From Rhizobium sp. SG_E_25_P2 (GTDB taxonomy: Bacteria > Pseudomonadota > Alphaproteobacteria > Rhizobiales > Rhizobiaceae): a stretch of DNA of 64,000 bases. The stretch spans positions 124,001-188,000 of the forward strand of contig NZ_JARXVM010000011.1 of assembly GCF_029892285.1 (NCBI RefSeq), in the 5' to 3' direction. The notes under the pieces were generated by a model, which was given only the letters and a program-made list of their open reading frames with translations, was not told the DNA's origin and did no database searches. Positions 34,947 to 42,998 of this stretch are shown one piece after another. Numbering within the stretch: the stretch's first letter is position 1; every line of letters starts with the position of its first letter. A program made the translations under genes and the position numbers.

Positions 34947-35459
34947 ATGGCGAACGTCCGGCCGCCCCGCCCGCTTGACCCGGGTGATGAACGGGGCAGC
35001 TTTGATTGCGGACGCGATGCCCTCAACACTTGGTTCCGCCGCCATGCGCTCGCCAACCACCTGAACGGAATATCGAGGGTCAATGTCCTCACAAGCGCGG
35101 AAGACGGCGGCATCGTCGCCTATTCGACGCTCAGCGCATCACAGATCGAGCGATCCTTCCTGCCCAAAGCGCAGCAACGCCATCGCCCCGAAGCCATACC
35201 GGCCACTTTGCTCGGACAACTCGCCGTCGACAAGCTCTGGCAAGGACAAGGCCATGCTGTCGCCATGCTGCTTCACACGCTCAAGATCGCGCTGCACGCA
35301 TCGGATCTGATCGGGAGCATGGGCGTGATCGCCCATCCGCTCGATGACGGCGTCCGCGGTTTCTACCTCAAATGGGGATTTGAAACTTTGCCGCATGACC
35401 CCAAGCGCGCCATGATTATCCGAACGGTCGATCTGCGGACGGCGTTAAACGCGGACTGA
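34947..35459 (+). CDS. GNAT acetyltransferase toxin, TacT-like, second copy
   Basis: 170 residues. GNAT fold with VDKLWQGQGHAVAML as the acetyl-CoA loop (Q-x-x-G-x type) and GFYLKWGFETLP carrying the conserved tyrosine. N-terminal FDCGRDALNTWFRRHALANHLNGISRVNVLT is typical of tRNA-acetylating toxins. ATG 34947 starts one base after the antitoxin stop. It differs clearly from the copy at 27638-28165, so the two are not a recent duplication. Confidence 0.85.
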   Translation: MANVRPPRPLDPGDERGSFDCGRDALNTWFRRHALANHLNGISRVNVLTSAEDGGIVAYSTLSASQIERSFLPKAQQRHRPEAIPATLLGQLAVDKLWQGQGHAVAMLLHTLKIALHASDLIGSMGVIAHPLDDGVRGFYLKWGFETLPHDPKRAMIIRTVDLRTALNAD

Positions 35460-35561
35460 CCGAGGCATTGTCTTCCATTCCCACAAAATCCTCACCTCGG
35501 GAACCTTCCGAAACCGCTGCTCGTTCTTGCGGCACGACCCAACAACTGCATGGAGGACAAC

Positions 35562-35747
35562 ATGGCAATCGAACAAGCCCCCACGCCGGAAGGCAAGCAA
35601 TCATCCAAAAATCTGCACGAAGCTGCCGCGGGCGAAGAACGCAAGGTCGAAGCCGAAAAGGGTTCAGACTTGAAGAAGGGCGCCGACCGTGTCGAGGAGC
35701 GGTCCCGCAGCAGCGACGGCAAGGGCCCCGGCGAAAAGCAAAGCTGA
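35562..35747 (+). CDS. Small hydrophilic protein, unknown
   Basis: 61 residues from ATG 35562, which has GGAGG at the right distance. Highly charged (Glu/Lys-rich, e.g. EAAAGEERKVEAEKGSDLKKG) with no hydrophobic segment, likely disordered. Similar small charged proteins are often stress-related, but I recognise no family. Confidence 0.6.
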   Translation: MAIEQAPTPEGKQSSKNLHEAAAGEERKVEAEKGSDLKKGADRVEERSRSSDGKGPGEKQS

Positions 35748-35768
35748 CGCGAAGACCTCTTGAATGGC

Positions 35769-36389
35769 CTATGGCACGAGCGTCGCCGCCACCCGGTCCA
35801 TAGCCTCCGCGCTCGCGCCAAGCCCTTCGCGCACGCCTTTGCGATCCGGCTCGCTGCGGTTCTGGCTCATCTTGCGCTTGCCTTCGAGCTTTTCGATCGG
35901 CATGCGCAGTCCGACAATGCCGCGCAACTGGCCGGCGATGAAGCTTTCTGGCGCGTCGGAGACGGCCCAGGGCGCGGTGCGGCCATTTTCGTGCAGGCGC
36001 GTCAGGCGTGTCACAACGTCGAGCAACCGGTCGGCGTCGTCGAAAAATTCTACCGGGCCGGAGGCATGCACGCTTTCATAGTTCCAGGTGGGCACGACCT
36101 TGCCATGCTCGGCCTTAGATGCGTACCAGGAGGGCGTCACATAGGCGTCCGGCCCCATGAAGATTGCAAGCCCTGGCCCGATCGCCTCTGCTTTCCATTG
36201 CGGATTGGGACGGGCGAGATGGGCGTAGAGCACGCCATAGTCGCCTTCGCTCTCATCAAGAAACATCGGCAAGGATGTCGCCATCGGCCCATTGGCTGTG
36301 GCGGTAATGAAATTGGCGAGCCGGCACGCGGCCATCATCCTGCGGATGTCCGAGAGGTCGTCGATGGCGAAGGCGGGCGGGGTATACAT
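35769..36389 (-). CDS. PaiB-like FMN-binding negative regulator
   Basis: 206 residues. Begins MYTPPAFAIDDLSDIRRMMAACRLANFITA and continues HLARPNPQW...YVTPSWYASKAEHGKVVPTWNYESVHASG, the signature of the PaiB family (FMN-binding split-barrel). The B. subtilis relative is described as a repressor of protease and sporulation genes; here the role is unknown. Convergent with the small charged protein gene; TetR gene lies upstream on the same strand. Confidence 0.85.
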   Translation of the reverse strand: MYTPPAFAIDDLSDIRRMMAACRLANFITATANGPMATSLPMFLDESEGDYGVLYAHLARPNPQWKAEAIGPGLAIFMGPDAYVTPSWYASKAEHGKVVPTWNYESVHASGPVEFFDDADRLLDVVTRLTRLHENGRTAPWAVSDAPESFIAGQLRGIVGLRMPIEKLEGKRKMSQNRSEPDRKGVREGLGASAEAMDRVAATLVP

Positions 36390-36485
36390 AGCGAAAATCC
36401 GAAAACAAGGCTGATCCAGCTGCCATCATGGACGATTTCGCGGCGACGGCAAGGCCCGACCAGCGCCCTTGGCCCGCAAGGAGGA

Positions 36486-37079
36486 TCAAGCGCCTCGCGC
36501 GCCGAAACGCAAGCCATCGATCAGCAGATCGACCATGCGGGCGGCATGCGCCGCGCCATCCTCGCCGGAAGCCGTTGAGAGATTGCCGACGGCCCGCAAG
36601 AGATCGTAAGGCGCAACATCGGCGCGGATCTCGCCCGCGTCCGCCGCAGCGGTAAGAAGATCGGCGAGCACAGGTTCGAATTTGGCGCGAAAATAGTCCG
36701 GCAACGCCTCATAGGCGGGATCGCCGGAATGCAGCGCCGCCGCCAGGCCGCGCTTGGCGGCGATGAAGCCGGTATAGCGCTTCAGCCATTGCGCCAAGGC
36801 CACGTCCGGCTCAAGGCGCGCCGCGAGCGCCGGGCCTTCCGCCGCGCAATCATCGACCTCACGCCGAAACACGGCCGCGACGAGATCGGACCGCTGCGGG
36901 AAACGCCGATAGAGCGTGCCGACGCCCACCCCCGCCTGTCCCGCAATCTCGCGCACCGGCGCATCGACGCCGGAGATCGCGAAGACATGCTTGGCGGCGT
37001 CGAGAATGGCGTCCTCGTTGCGCCTTGCGTCGGCGCGCACGCCGCGCCTGGGCGACTTGTCGCTTTCTTCCCGCTCCAT
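36486..37079 (-). CDS. TetR-family transcriptional regulator
   Basis: 197 residues. N-terminal helix-turn-helix (ILDAAKHVFAISGVDAPVREIAGQAGVGVGTLYRRFPQRSDLVAAVF, about residues 24-70) and a C-terminal ligand domain typical of the TetR_C_33-like group. ATG at 37077-37079 (MEREESDKSPRRG). Divergent from an alpha/beta hydrolase across three near-identical palindromes, which makes the hydrolase and itself its likely targets. Confidence 0.92.
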   Translation of the reverse strand: MEREESDKSPRRGVRADARRNEDAILDAAKHVFAISGVDAPVREIAGQAGVGVGTLYRRFPQRSDLVAAVFRREVDDCAAEGPALAARLEPDVALAQWLKRYTGFIAAKRGLAAALHSGDPAYEALPDYFRAKFEPVLADLLTAAADAGEIRADVAPYDLLRAVGNLSTASGEDGAAHAARMVDLLIDGLRFGARGA

Positions 37080-37128
37080 CGCTGCGGTTCTCCTTAAAGC
37101 AACGAACGCAAACGCCTCCCCTTGCAAA

Positions 37129-37199
37129 ACGGAGCGCTGTTCCGTATATCAATCTCATAAACGGAACATGGCTCCGTTTATTGCGGAGCAACGTTCCGC
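37129..37199. promoter_or_regulatory. Three tandem CGGA-N7-TCCG operators
   Basis: Sites at 37129-37145 (ACGGAGCGCTGTTCCGT), 37161-37177 (ACGGAACATGGCTCCGT) and 37183-37199 (GCGGAGCAACGTTCCGC). Each has perfect 5-bp arms around 7 bases; centres are 32 and 22 bp apart, near integral helical turns. They sit between the TetR gene and the divergent hydrolase and are the best operator candidates in the window. Confidence 0.75.
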
Positions 37200-37257
37200 T
37201 TCATGATTCCATAACGGCTCCCGCCGTCTTTGACCACCCTGAACAAGGATCCCGCCC

Positions 37258-38226
37258 GTGAACATGCTCATCTCCACAGCCCACGCCATTCCGGCGCCCG
37301 AAGCCGCCCCCACCATGTCGATCAGCCCGCTGCGCCTGCCGGCGCCCAATCGCGGCGCGCCGCTTGAATTGCGCATCACCGCGCCGATGACGGGCGACAA
37401 TCTGCCGATCATTCTGCTGTCGCATGGTCATGGCCCGTCGCTCTATATACCCTCGAAGGATGGCTATGCGCCGCTCGTCAATTTCTATGCCGAACGCGGC
37501 TTTGCGGTGATTCAGCCCACGCATGGCAATTCCAAGGTGGCGGGTCTTGGTGCGCACGCCCCGGGCGCGCCGTTTTTCTGGCGGTCGCGGGTCGAGGATT
37601 TCACGCTCATTCTGGATGAGTTGGATGTGATCGAAGCCATGGCGCCGGCGCTCGCGGGCCGGCTGGATCGAACCAAGGTGGCCGCCGTCGGCCATTCGCT
37701 CGGCGGGCAAACCGTCGGGCTGCTGCTTGGCGCCGGACTGACCGACACGGCGGAGGAGACGCCTGTCACCATCCGCATGCTGGAGCCGCGCGTGAAAGTC
37801 GGCGTGCTGCTGGCTGCGCCCGGCAATGGCGGCGACAGTCTCAGCGACTATGCCCGCACCCATTACACCAGCCTCAATCCGGATTACTCCACGCTGACCA
37901 CCCGAACCCTTGTGGTGATCGGCGATGAGGATGGCAGCCCCCACCTCACCCATCGCGGCCCGTCCTGGCATGCCGACGCCTTTCACGGCGCAGCCGGCGC
38001 CGAAGCGCTGCTGACGCTGCATGGCGGCAAGCATGGATTGGGCGGCATTGCCGGTTATGACGCCAAGGAGACTGACGACGAGGACCCGGACCGTCTCGCG
38101 GCGACCCAGCGGCTCACCTGGGCCTATCTCCGCTCAGCCCTCTATGACGCCGATCCCGCCTGGACGGAAGCCCGCGCAGCGCTGGCATCGTCGGCGGCGA
38201 CGCTCGGCCATGTCGATCTGAAATAA
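37258..38226 (+). CDS. Alpha/beta hydrolase
   Basis: 322 residues from a GTG start. Strand-loop phrase LPIILLSHGHGPSLY gives the oxyanion region; nucleophile elbow VAAVGHSLGGQTVG; C-terminal histidine likely in LHGGKHGLGG. Resembles dienelactone hydrolase or chlorophyllase-like enzymes; substrate unknown. Expression is probably induced by a ligand of the divergent TetR protein, via the three operators. Confidence 0.8.
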   Translation: MNMLISTAHAIPAPEAAPTMSISPLRLPAPNRGAPLELRITAPMTGDNLPIILLSHGHGPSLYIPSKDGYAPLVNFYAERGFAVIQPTHGNSKVAGLGAHAPGAPFFWRSRVEDFTLILDELDVIEAMAPALAGRLDRTKVAAVGHSLGGQTVGLLLGAGLTDTAEETPVTIRMLEPRVKVGVLLAAPGNGGDSLSDYARTHYTSLNPDYSTLTTRTLVVIGDEDGSPHLTHRGPSWHADAFHGAAGAEALLTLHGGKHGLGGIAGYDAKETDDEDPDRLAATQRLTWAYLRSALYDADPAWTEARAALASSAATLGHVDLK

Positions 38227-38273
38227 CGGCCGAGATGGTTGGGGCGTCGCGTCTCACGACGCCCCTCAAATTC

Positions 38274-39053
38274 TCACTCGCTCCCAGACATCAGTGAAAA
38301 GGCGGCGCCCTGCGGATCGAGCGCCGGGCAGATCCAGCCGCCGCCCGGCACCTGATGCGGCTCCATCAGCACCTGCCCGCCAAGTTCCGCGACCTTGGCG
38401 GCGGCGGCGCGGACGGAGGGAACTGTAATGTAGAAGCTCCAGCAGGACATCGGCATCTCCGGCCGCTTGTTCATCATGCCGCCGATCGGCCGGCCATCCT
38501 GCGTGAAGGTCTGGTAGACGCCGTATTCAGGGCCCATGTCCACAGCCATATCCTTTGTCCACCCGAAATGGCGGGCGTAGAAGTCGAAGGCGGAGCCTGC
38601 GTCCTGGGCATGCAATTCGTTCCAGCCAAAGGTTCCGGGCGAGCCCGGAGCCGGGCCGTCCGGCATCGATCCATCCGGCGTATCGGGTGAAAACACACAG
38701 ATCACCGCGCCTTGCGGATCCGCCACGACAGCGAAGCGGCCAATGCCAGGGATATCTTCCGCCGGACGGTGGATCGCGCCGCCCGCATCCTTGAATGTCT
38801 CCGCCATAGCGTCGACGTCGTCGGCGTGGATATAGCCGGTCCAGTTGGCGGGAACGCCGCGCGCCATGACCTCTTCCGTCAGCGGCATCACGCCGGCAAC
38901 GCCCATATTGGGGCCGGGCGGCCCGACGATCGTATAGTCCATGCCCGGCATGCCCGCATCGCGCGGCTGCCAGCCCACCACCTCGCCATAGAATTTGGCG
39001 GCGGCGGCAGTGTCCGTGGTCATCAATTCGTACCAGATGAATTGTCCTTGCAT
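38274..39053 (-). CDS. VOC-family protein (two glyoxalase-like modules)
   Basis: 259 residues. Two tandem beta-alpha-beta-beta-beta modules, at about 5-120 (FIWYELMTTDTAAAAKFYGEVVGW) and 135-255 (TFGWNELHAQDAGSAFDFYARHFGW). This is a pattern common in glyoxalase/bleomycin-resistance-like proteins of unknown substrate. ATG 39051-39053. Lies 48 bp downstream of the DUF899 gene on the same strand and probably shares its transcript. Confidence 0.88.
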   Translation of the reverse strand: MQGQFIWYELMTTDTAAAAKFYGEVVGWQPRDAGMPGMDYTIVGPPGPNMGVAGVMPLTEEVMARGVPANWTGYIHADDVDAMAETFKDAGGAIHRPAEDIPGIGRFAVVADPQGAVICVFSPDTPDGSMPDGPAPGSPGTFGWNELHAQDAGSAFDFYARHFGWTKDMAVDMGPEYGVYQTFTQDGRPIGGMMNKRPEMPMSCWSFYITVPSVRAAAAKVAELGGQVLMEPHQVPGGGWICPALDPQGAAFSLMSGSE

Positions 39054-39101
39054 GTCCGTCTCCCTCGGGCGTCGCATGTCTCAAAAAAGAGACGTCTGAA
39101 T

Positions 39102-39830
39102 TCAGCTATGGCAGCAGCTCGCTTTCGGCGCGTCTTCATATTCGTCGTGGCGGCGAATGAAGCTCAGCGTCGAAGTCTCGTTCCGGCCGAGCGGCGCGTG
39201 ATCAAGGAACATCATCGTTCCCAGCGTCTCCTCCCCGCCCCGGGCATATTGCGAATAGGTGTGATAGATCGTCCCGTCTTCACCCCTGAAAAAGCTCGAA
39301 AGACCCGGAAGCTCGTCATTGGCGCGATCCGAGGGGATAGAGGTGAAATTGTAGAACACCTCCCCCGCCGCCAACTGCTCGGGCGTGAAGGAGACGTGGA
39401 AATCGTAATTGAAATCGCTGCCGAAGGATGAGACCCAGGGGAATGTCCAGCCCATGCGCTTCTTATAGGCGAGCAGTTTCGGCAGCGGCGCGCGCGACAC
39501 GGTGACCAGACTGACGTCGTGATGATTGAGATGCACGAGCGCGCCGTCCATATGGTCGGCGCCGAAGGAGCAACCGGGGCACCCCGCCTCCCAATCCGGC
39601 CCGAACATGAAATGCACGATGATCAGCTGGCTGCGACCGGCAAACAGATCGGCGAGGCGCGCCGGTCCAGTTTCGGTCTCAAAGACATAGTCCTTGTCGA
39701 CCTTCACCCAGGGCAGAGCCAGCCGGTCCCGGTTGACGGCGTCGCGCTGACGGGTCAGCGCCTTCTCCTTGACCAACAGCGCCTTGCGCGCCTCGAGCCA
39801 CTCTTCACGCGATATGACAGCATGCTCCAT
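39102..39830 (-). CDS. DUF899 thioredoxin-like protein
   Basis: 242 residues. A DUF899 family member: EEWLEARKALLVKEKALTRQRD at the N terminus, VHFMFGPDWEAGCPGCSFGADH (CPGC in thioredoxin-like position) and HTYSQYARGGE downstream. The family is predicted to be a redox protein without known substrate. Ends in CCHS. Divergent from a MarR-type regulator that likely controls it. Confidence 0.88.
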   Translation of the reverse strand: MEHAVISREEWLEARKALLVKEKALTRQRDAVNRDRLALPWVKVDKDYVFETETGPARLADLFAGRSQLIIVHFMFGPDWEAGCPGCSFGADHMDGALVHLNHHDVSLVTVSRAPLPKLLAYKKRMGWTFPWVSSFGSDFNYDFHVSFTPEQLAAGEVFYNFTSIPSDRANDELPGLSSFFRGEDGTIYHTYSQYARGGEETLGTMMFLDHAPLGRNETSTLSFIRRHDEYEDAPKASCCHS

Positions 39831-39854
39831 CAGGCTTCCTCCTCGCCGCTGGAC

Positions 39855-39883
39855 TTGACATTTACGTTGATATCAACATATAT
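39855..39883 (+). promoter_or_regulatory. Promoter with embedded palindrome, MarR/DUF899 divergent region
   Basis: TTGACA (39855-39860), 17 bp, ATATAT (39878-39883). The spacer ends with the perfect palindrome GTTGATATCAAC (39866-39877). Only about 6 bp separate the -10 from the MarR ATG, so the transcript may be leaderless. The palindrome is a likely MarR operator. Confidence 0.6.
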
Positions 39884-39888
39884 GAGCC

Positions 39889-40335
39889 ATGTCAATTCAA
39901 CGCGCCGTTCCCTTCCAGACCACGATTTTCGTCAAGGATCACTGCATCTGCCTGCATGCCCAGCGCGCGGCCCGCGCGCTCGCCCGGCGCTTCGACAAGG
40001 CGATGAAACCCTTCGGCCTCACCAATGGCCAATTTTCACTGCTGATGTCGCTTAACCGGCCCGAACCGCCGCCTCTGTCAGCGGTGGCGGACCTTCTCGC
40101 CATGGATCGGACGACGCTCACCGCCGCGTTGAAACCGCTGGAACGAGACGGCCTGTTGAAAGTTATCCCGAGCGAAAAGGATCGCCGCGCCCGGCTACTG
40201 CTGCTGACGGACGCCGGCCTCGACGTGCTGGCCCGCGCTTTGCCGGTCTGGAGGTCAGAGCACGAGGCGCTGGATACAGAAATGCCGCAGGGCGATATGG
40301 ATCGCCTGCGGCAGGATTTGCGTCGGATCAGTTGA
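39889..40335 (+). CDS. MarR-family regulator
   Basis: 148 residues. Winged helix: FGLTNGQFSLLMSLNRPEPPPLSAVADLLAMDRTTLTAALKPLERDGLLKVIPSEKDRRARLLLLT. N terminus FQTTIFVKDHCICLHAQRAARALAR has two cysteines. Divergent from the DUF899 gene, and convergent with ohr. A leaderless start is suggested by the closeness of the -10 box. Confidence 0.9.
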   Translation: MSIQRAVPFQTTIFVKDHCICLHAQRAARALARRFDKAMKPFGLTNGQFSLLMSLNRPEPPPLSAVADLLAMDRTTLTAALKPLERDGLLKVIPSEKDRRARLLLLTDAGLDVLARALPVWRSEHEALDTEMPQGDMDRLRQDLRRIS

Positions 40336-40341
40336 CCCTGA

Positions 40342-40764
40342 TCAGGCCAGCGTGACCTGAACTTCGGTGGAGGTGCGCATCGCATGGCTGTAGGGGCAGA
40401 CGATATGCGCCTTGGCGACGAGGTCTTCCGCAATTGCGGGATCGACGTCGGGGACATCGACCGACAGCGACACTTCAATGCCAAAGCCCGTGCCGTCTTC
40501 ACGCGGGCCGATGCCGACGGTGGCCGTCACATGCGTCTCGGGCGAGAGCTTCACCTTGGCCTGGCCGGCGACATATTTCAGCGCGCCGAGAAAGCAGGCG
40601 GAATAGCCGGCTGCGAACAGCTGCTCGGGATTGGTGCCGGGGGCGCCGTCGCCGCCGAGCTCCTTCGGGGAAGTGAGGTTGACGGAGAGGTTGCCGTCAT
40701 CCGTCTTGGAGGAACCGACGCGGCCGCCGGTGGAGGTTGCGCGGGTGGTGTAGAGAATGGGCAT
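40342..40764 (-). CDS. ohr: Organic hydroperoxide resistance protein Ohr
   Basis: 140 residues. Thiol peroxidase that reduces organic hydroperoxides. The two catalytic cysteines are in AAGYSACFLGAL and HIVCPYSHAMRT. Length is typical of the Ohr/OsmC family, Ohr branch. ATG at 40762-40764. Divergent from ohrR, with a palindrome between. Confidence 0.93.
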   Translation of the reverse strand: MPILYTTRATSTGGRVGSSKTDDGNLSVNLTSPKELGGDGAPGTNPEQLFAAGYSACFLGALKYVAGQAKVKLSPETHVTATVGIGPREDGTGFGIEVSLSVDVPDVDPAIAEDLVAKAHIVCPYSHAMRTSTEVQVTLA

Positions 40765-40803
40765 TTCTGTCTCCCTGTTTGGATCTGACATGAGTTATAT
40801 AGG

Positions 40804-40820
40804 GCACAATTATGTTGTGC
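40804..40820. promoter_or_regulatory. OhrR operator candidate
   Basis: GCACAA-TTATG-TTGTGC, perfect 6-bp arms, 40 bp from the ohr start and 58 bp from the ohrR start. AT-rich core as in known OhrR boxes. Confidence 0.65.
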
Positions 40821-40877
40821 GCAATATTATTTTACAAAATTCATTTCGACGTGTATGGATGGGCTCAGGAGACGACC

Positions 40878-41312
40878 ATGACCCAAGATCCCTTGAGCCT
40901 CGACAACCAGCTTTGCTTCGCCATCTATTCGGCCAGCCACGCCTTCACCAAGGCTTACAGGCCGCTGCTCACCGAGCTCGGCCTCACCTATCCGCAATAT
41001 CTGGTCATGCTGGTTCTATGGGAAAAACGCGCCGCGAGTGTGACAGAGATCGGCGCTGCGCTGGGGCTCGACACCGGCACGCTGTCGCCGCTGCTGAAAC
41101 GACTGGAAAAGACCGGTTATATCAGGCGCGAACGCAGCCGGGAGGACGAGCGTCAGGTGATGATCGCGCTGACGACACCGGGCGTGACGCTGAAATCACG
41201 AGCCCAGGAGGTGCTGAAGACCATAGGCCAGGCGATCGGTTGCGATCTTGAGCAGATGCGGGTGCTGATGGACGGATTGCGCCGTGTAAGGCGCAATCTC
41301 GAAGAGGCCTGA
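40878..41312 (+). CDS. ohrR: OhrR, organic peroxide-sensing MarR regulator
   Basis: 144 residues from ATG 40878 (GGAGACGACC before it). Sensing cysteine at residue 13 in LDNQLCFAIYSASHAF, the position equivalent to Cys15 in B. subtilis OhrR. Core winged helix: LGLTYPQYLVMLVLWEKRAASVTEIGAALGLDTGTLSPLLKRLEKTGYIRRERSREDERQVMI. Divergent ohr and an operator in between make the role clear; oxidation of Cys13 would lift repression. Confidence 0.93.
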   Translation: MTQDPLSLDNQLCFAIYSASHAFTKAYRPLLTELGLTYPQYLVMLVLWEKRAASVTEIGAALGLDTGTLSPLLKRLEKTGYIRRERSREDERQVMIALTTPGVTLKSRAQEVLKTIGQAIGCDLEQMRVLMDGLRRVRRNLEEA

Positions 41313-42170
41313 TCAGAGAACCACGATCTCGGCGCCGCGACCGACGCGACGATAGAGGTCGACGACATCCTGATTGAACATGCGGATGCAGCCGGACGAG
41401 GCCTGTTTGCCGACCGATTTCCAGTCCGGCGTGCCATGGACGCGGAATAGCGTATCCTTGCCATCGGCGAAGATATAGAGCGCGCGGGCGCCGAGCGGAT
41501 TGTTGGTGCCGCCGACCAGGCCGCCATAGGAAGCGGAAAACATCTTCATCTGCGGCTTGTCGGCGACATAGTCGTCCGACGGCGTCCAGCGCGGCCATTC
41601 GCGCTTGAACTGGATCACGCCGCGACCCTTCCAGGCATAGCCCTGCCGGCCGATGCCGACGCCGTAGCGGATGGCGCGGCCATTGCCGAGCACGAAATAG
41701 AGATGGCGCGAACGGGTGTCGACCACCAGCGTGCCGGGCTTTTCCGACGTCTTATAGGCCACTTCCTTGCGCAGGAATTCCGGATCGACATTCTCGACCG
41801 GCACCGCCGCAACCCGGCGACCGCCCTCCTCGAATTCCGCATAGGCGGCGACGCGCAGCTTGGGCTGGGCATACATCAGCGACGGATGCTGCATCATCGC
41901 GCCTGTCGTGGCGGCGGACGCGATCGGATAGCCAGCGGTGTCCTGATAGATCACCGTTGGCTTGATCTCGTTGACGTCGGAGGTGAACACCGTCTTCTTC
42001 TTGACCACCACCGGGCGCGCCCAGACCGGATAGGTCTGCGCCACGAAGCGATCGGCGTCGGTGGAGCCGGTATCATAGAAGTTTAAATCTTCGGCGGAAC
42101 TGATGCAGCCGGCCAAGGGCGCAGATAGAAGCGTAAGAGCCAGGACTGTCTTGAGCGTGCGCGTCTTCAT
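41313..42170 (-). CDS. L,D-transpeptidase (YkuD), lipoprotein
   Basis: 285 residues. Lipobox LLSAPLAGC near residue 22 places it in the periplasm, bound to membrane. YkuD catalytic domain (about 145-285): VDTRSRHLYFVLGNGRAIRYGVGIGRQGYAWKGRGVI, NPLGARALYIFADGK and HGTPDWKSVGKQASSGCIRM (catalytic His/Ser/Cys). Such enzymes crosslink peptidoglycan 3-3 or attach proteins. The gene directly abuts the ohrR stop. ATG 42168-42170. Confidence 0.92.
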   Translation of the reverse strand: MKTRTLKTVLALTLLSAPLAGCISSAEDLNFYDTGSTDADRFVAQTYPVWARPVVVKKKTVFTSDVNEIKPTVIYQDTAGYPIASAATTGAMMQHPSLMYAQPKLRVAAYAEFEEGGRRVAAVPVENVDPEFLRKEVAYKTSEKPGTLVVDTRSRHLYFVLGNGRAIRYGVGIGRQGYAWKGRGVIQFKREWPRWTPSDDYVADKPQMKMFSASYGGLVGGTNNPLGARALYIFADGKDTLFRVHGTPDWKSVGKQASSGCIRMFNQDVVDLYRRVGRGAEIVVL

Positions 42171-42231
42171 ATCAGGACTCCGCGAGAAGGTTTTCCGCCT
42201 TCCGCCATCGCACAGCCAACTGGCGCGGAGC

Positions 42232-42804
42232 TTATGCTGACGAACGAACAAACCGCCGGTCCGGGATGAACCACATCGCCGTCACGCCGGCATAGACGGC
42301 GAGGCCGAGCGCAGGCGACAGAAAGGACAGGCCAAACCCCGCGGCATAGCCGAGCATCGAGCCGACGCCTTTGATATCGCGGCCCACCGCTCGGGCGAAA
42401 TCGCTCCCAGGGCCGTGAAGCGCGCGGAAGGCGCGGACAAGCAGGCTATAGGCGGCGGAGCAGAGAAAGAGATCGGCGCCATAGAGGGCGACGCCGAAAG
42501 TGGCGAAGGCGCCCTCGCCCATCACGGTGGTGGCGAAAGGCATGAGCGACAGCCAGAACAGCAGATGCAGATTAAGCCAGAGAATGCGCCCATCCACCAG
42601 GGTCACCCGCGAGAGCATGTGGTGGTGATTGCTCCAGTAGATGCCGACATTCACAAAGCTCAACACATAGGAGAGGAATACCGGCCAGAGCTCGAGGATC
42701 GCGCGCCAGTCCTCGTCTTCAGGCGGACGCAACTCTAGCACCATGATGGTGATGATGATGGCGATGACGCCGTCCGAAAACGCCTCGATCCGCCCTTTGC
42801 CCAT
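42232..42804 (-). CDS. TMEM175-like (DUF1211) membrane protein
   Basis: 190 residues with five or six membrane segments. The N-terminal RIEAFSDGVIAIIITIMVLEL carries the FSD motif of TMEM175 potassium channels. NHHHMLSRVTLVDGRILWLNLHLLFWLSLMPFATTVMGE follows as in bacterial relatives. Bacterial members conduct potassium; that role is by analogy. Ends 62 bp from the L,D-transpeptidase start. Confidence 0.88.
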   Translation of the reverse strand: MGKGRIEAFSDGVIAIIITIMVLELRPPEDEDWRAILELWPVFLSYVLSFVNVGIYWSNHHHMLSRVTLVDGRILWLNLHLLFWLSLMPFATTVMGEGAFATFGVALYGADLFLCSAAYSLLVRAFRALHGPGSDFARAVGRDIKGVGSMLGYAAGFGLSFLSPALGLAVYAGVTAMWFIPDRRFVRSSA

Positions 42805-42998
42805 GTTGCAAGCCTCCGGCCCCGGCCAGATCTGTTGCGGCCGGCGAGGGATGACATGCGCCGCCCGCCGGTCGCTCGTCTTGGCGATTTCCTGAGGATT
42901 TGGCGTTTTCCGCTGTGGCCGCGCTGCCTATTCCGCCGCTTTCACTTCGGATTAGGCAATCTCCGCCATTCTGGCGCGCGACGAACGGAGGCGAGCCG

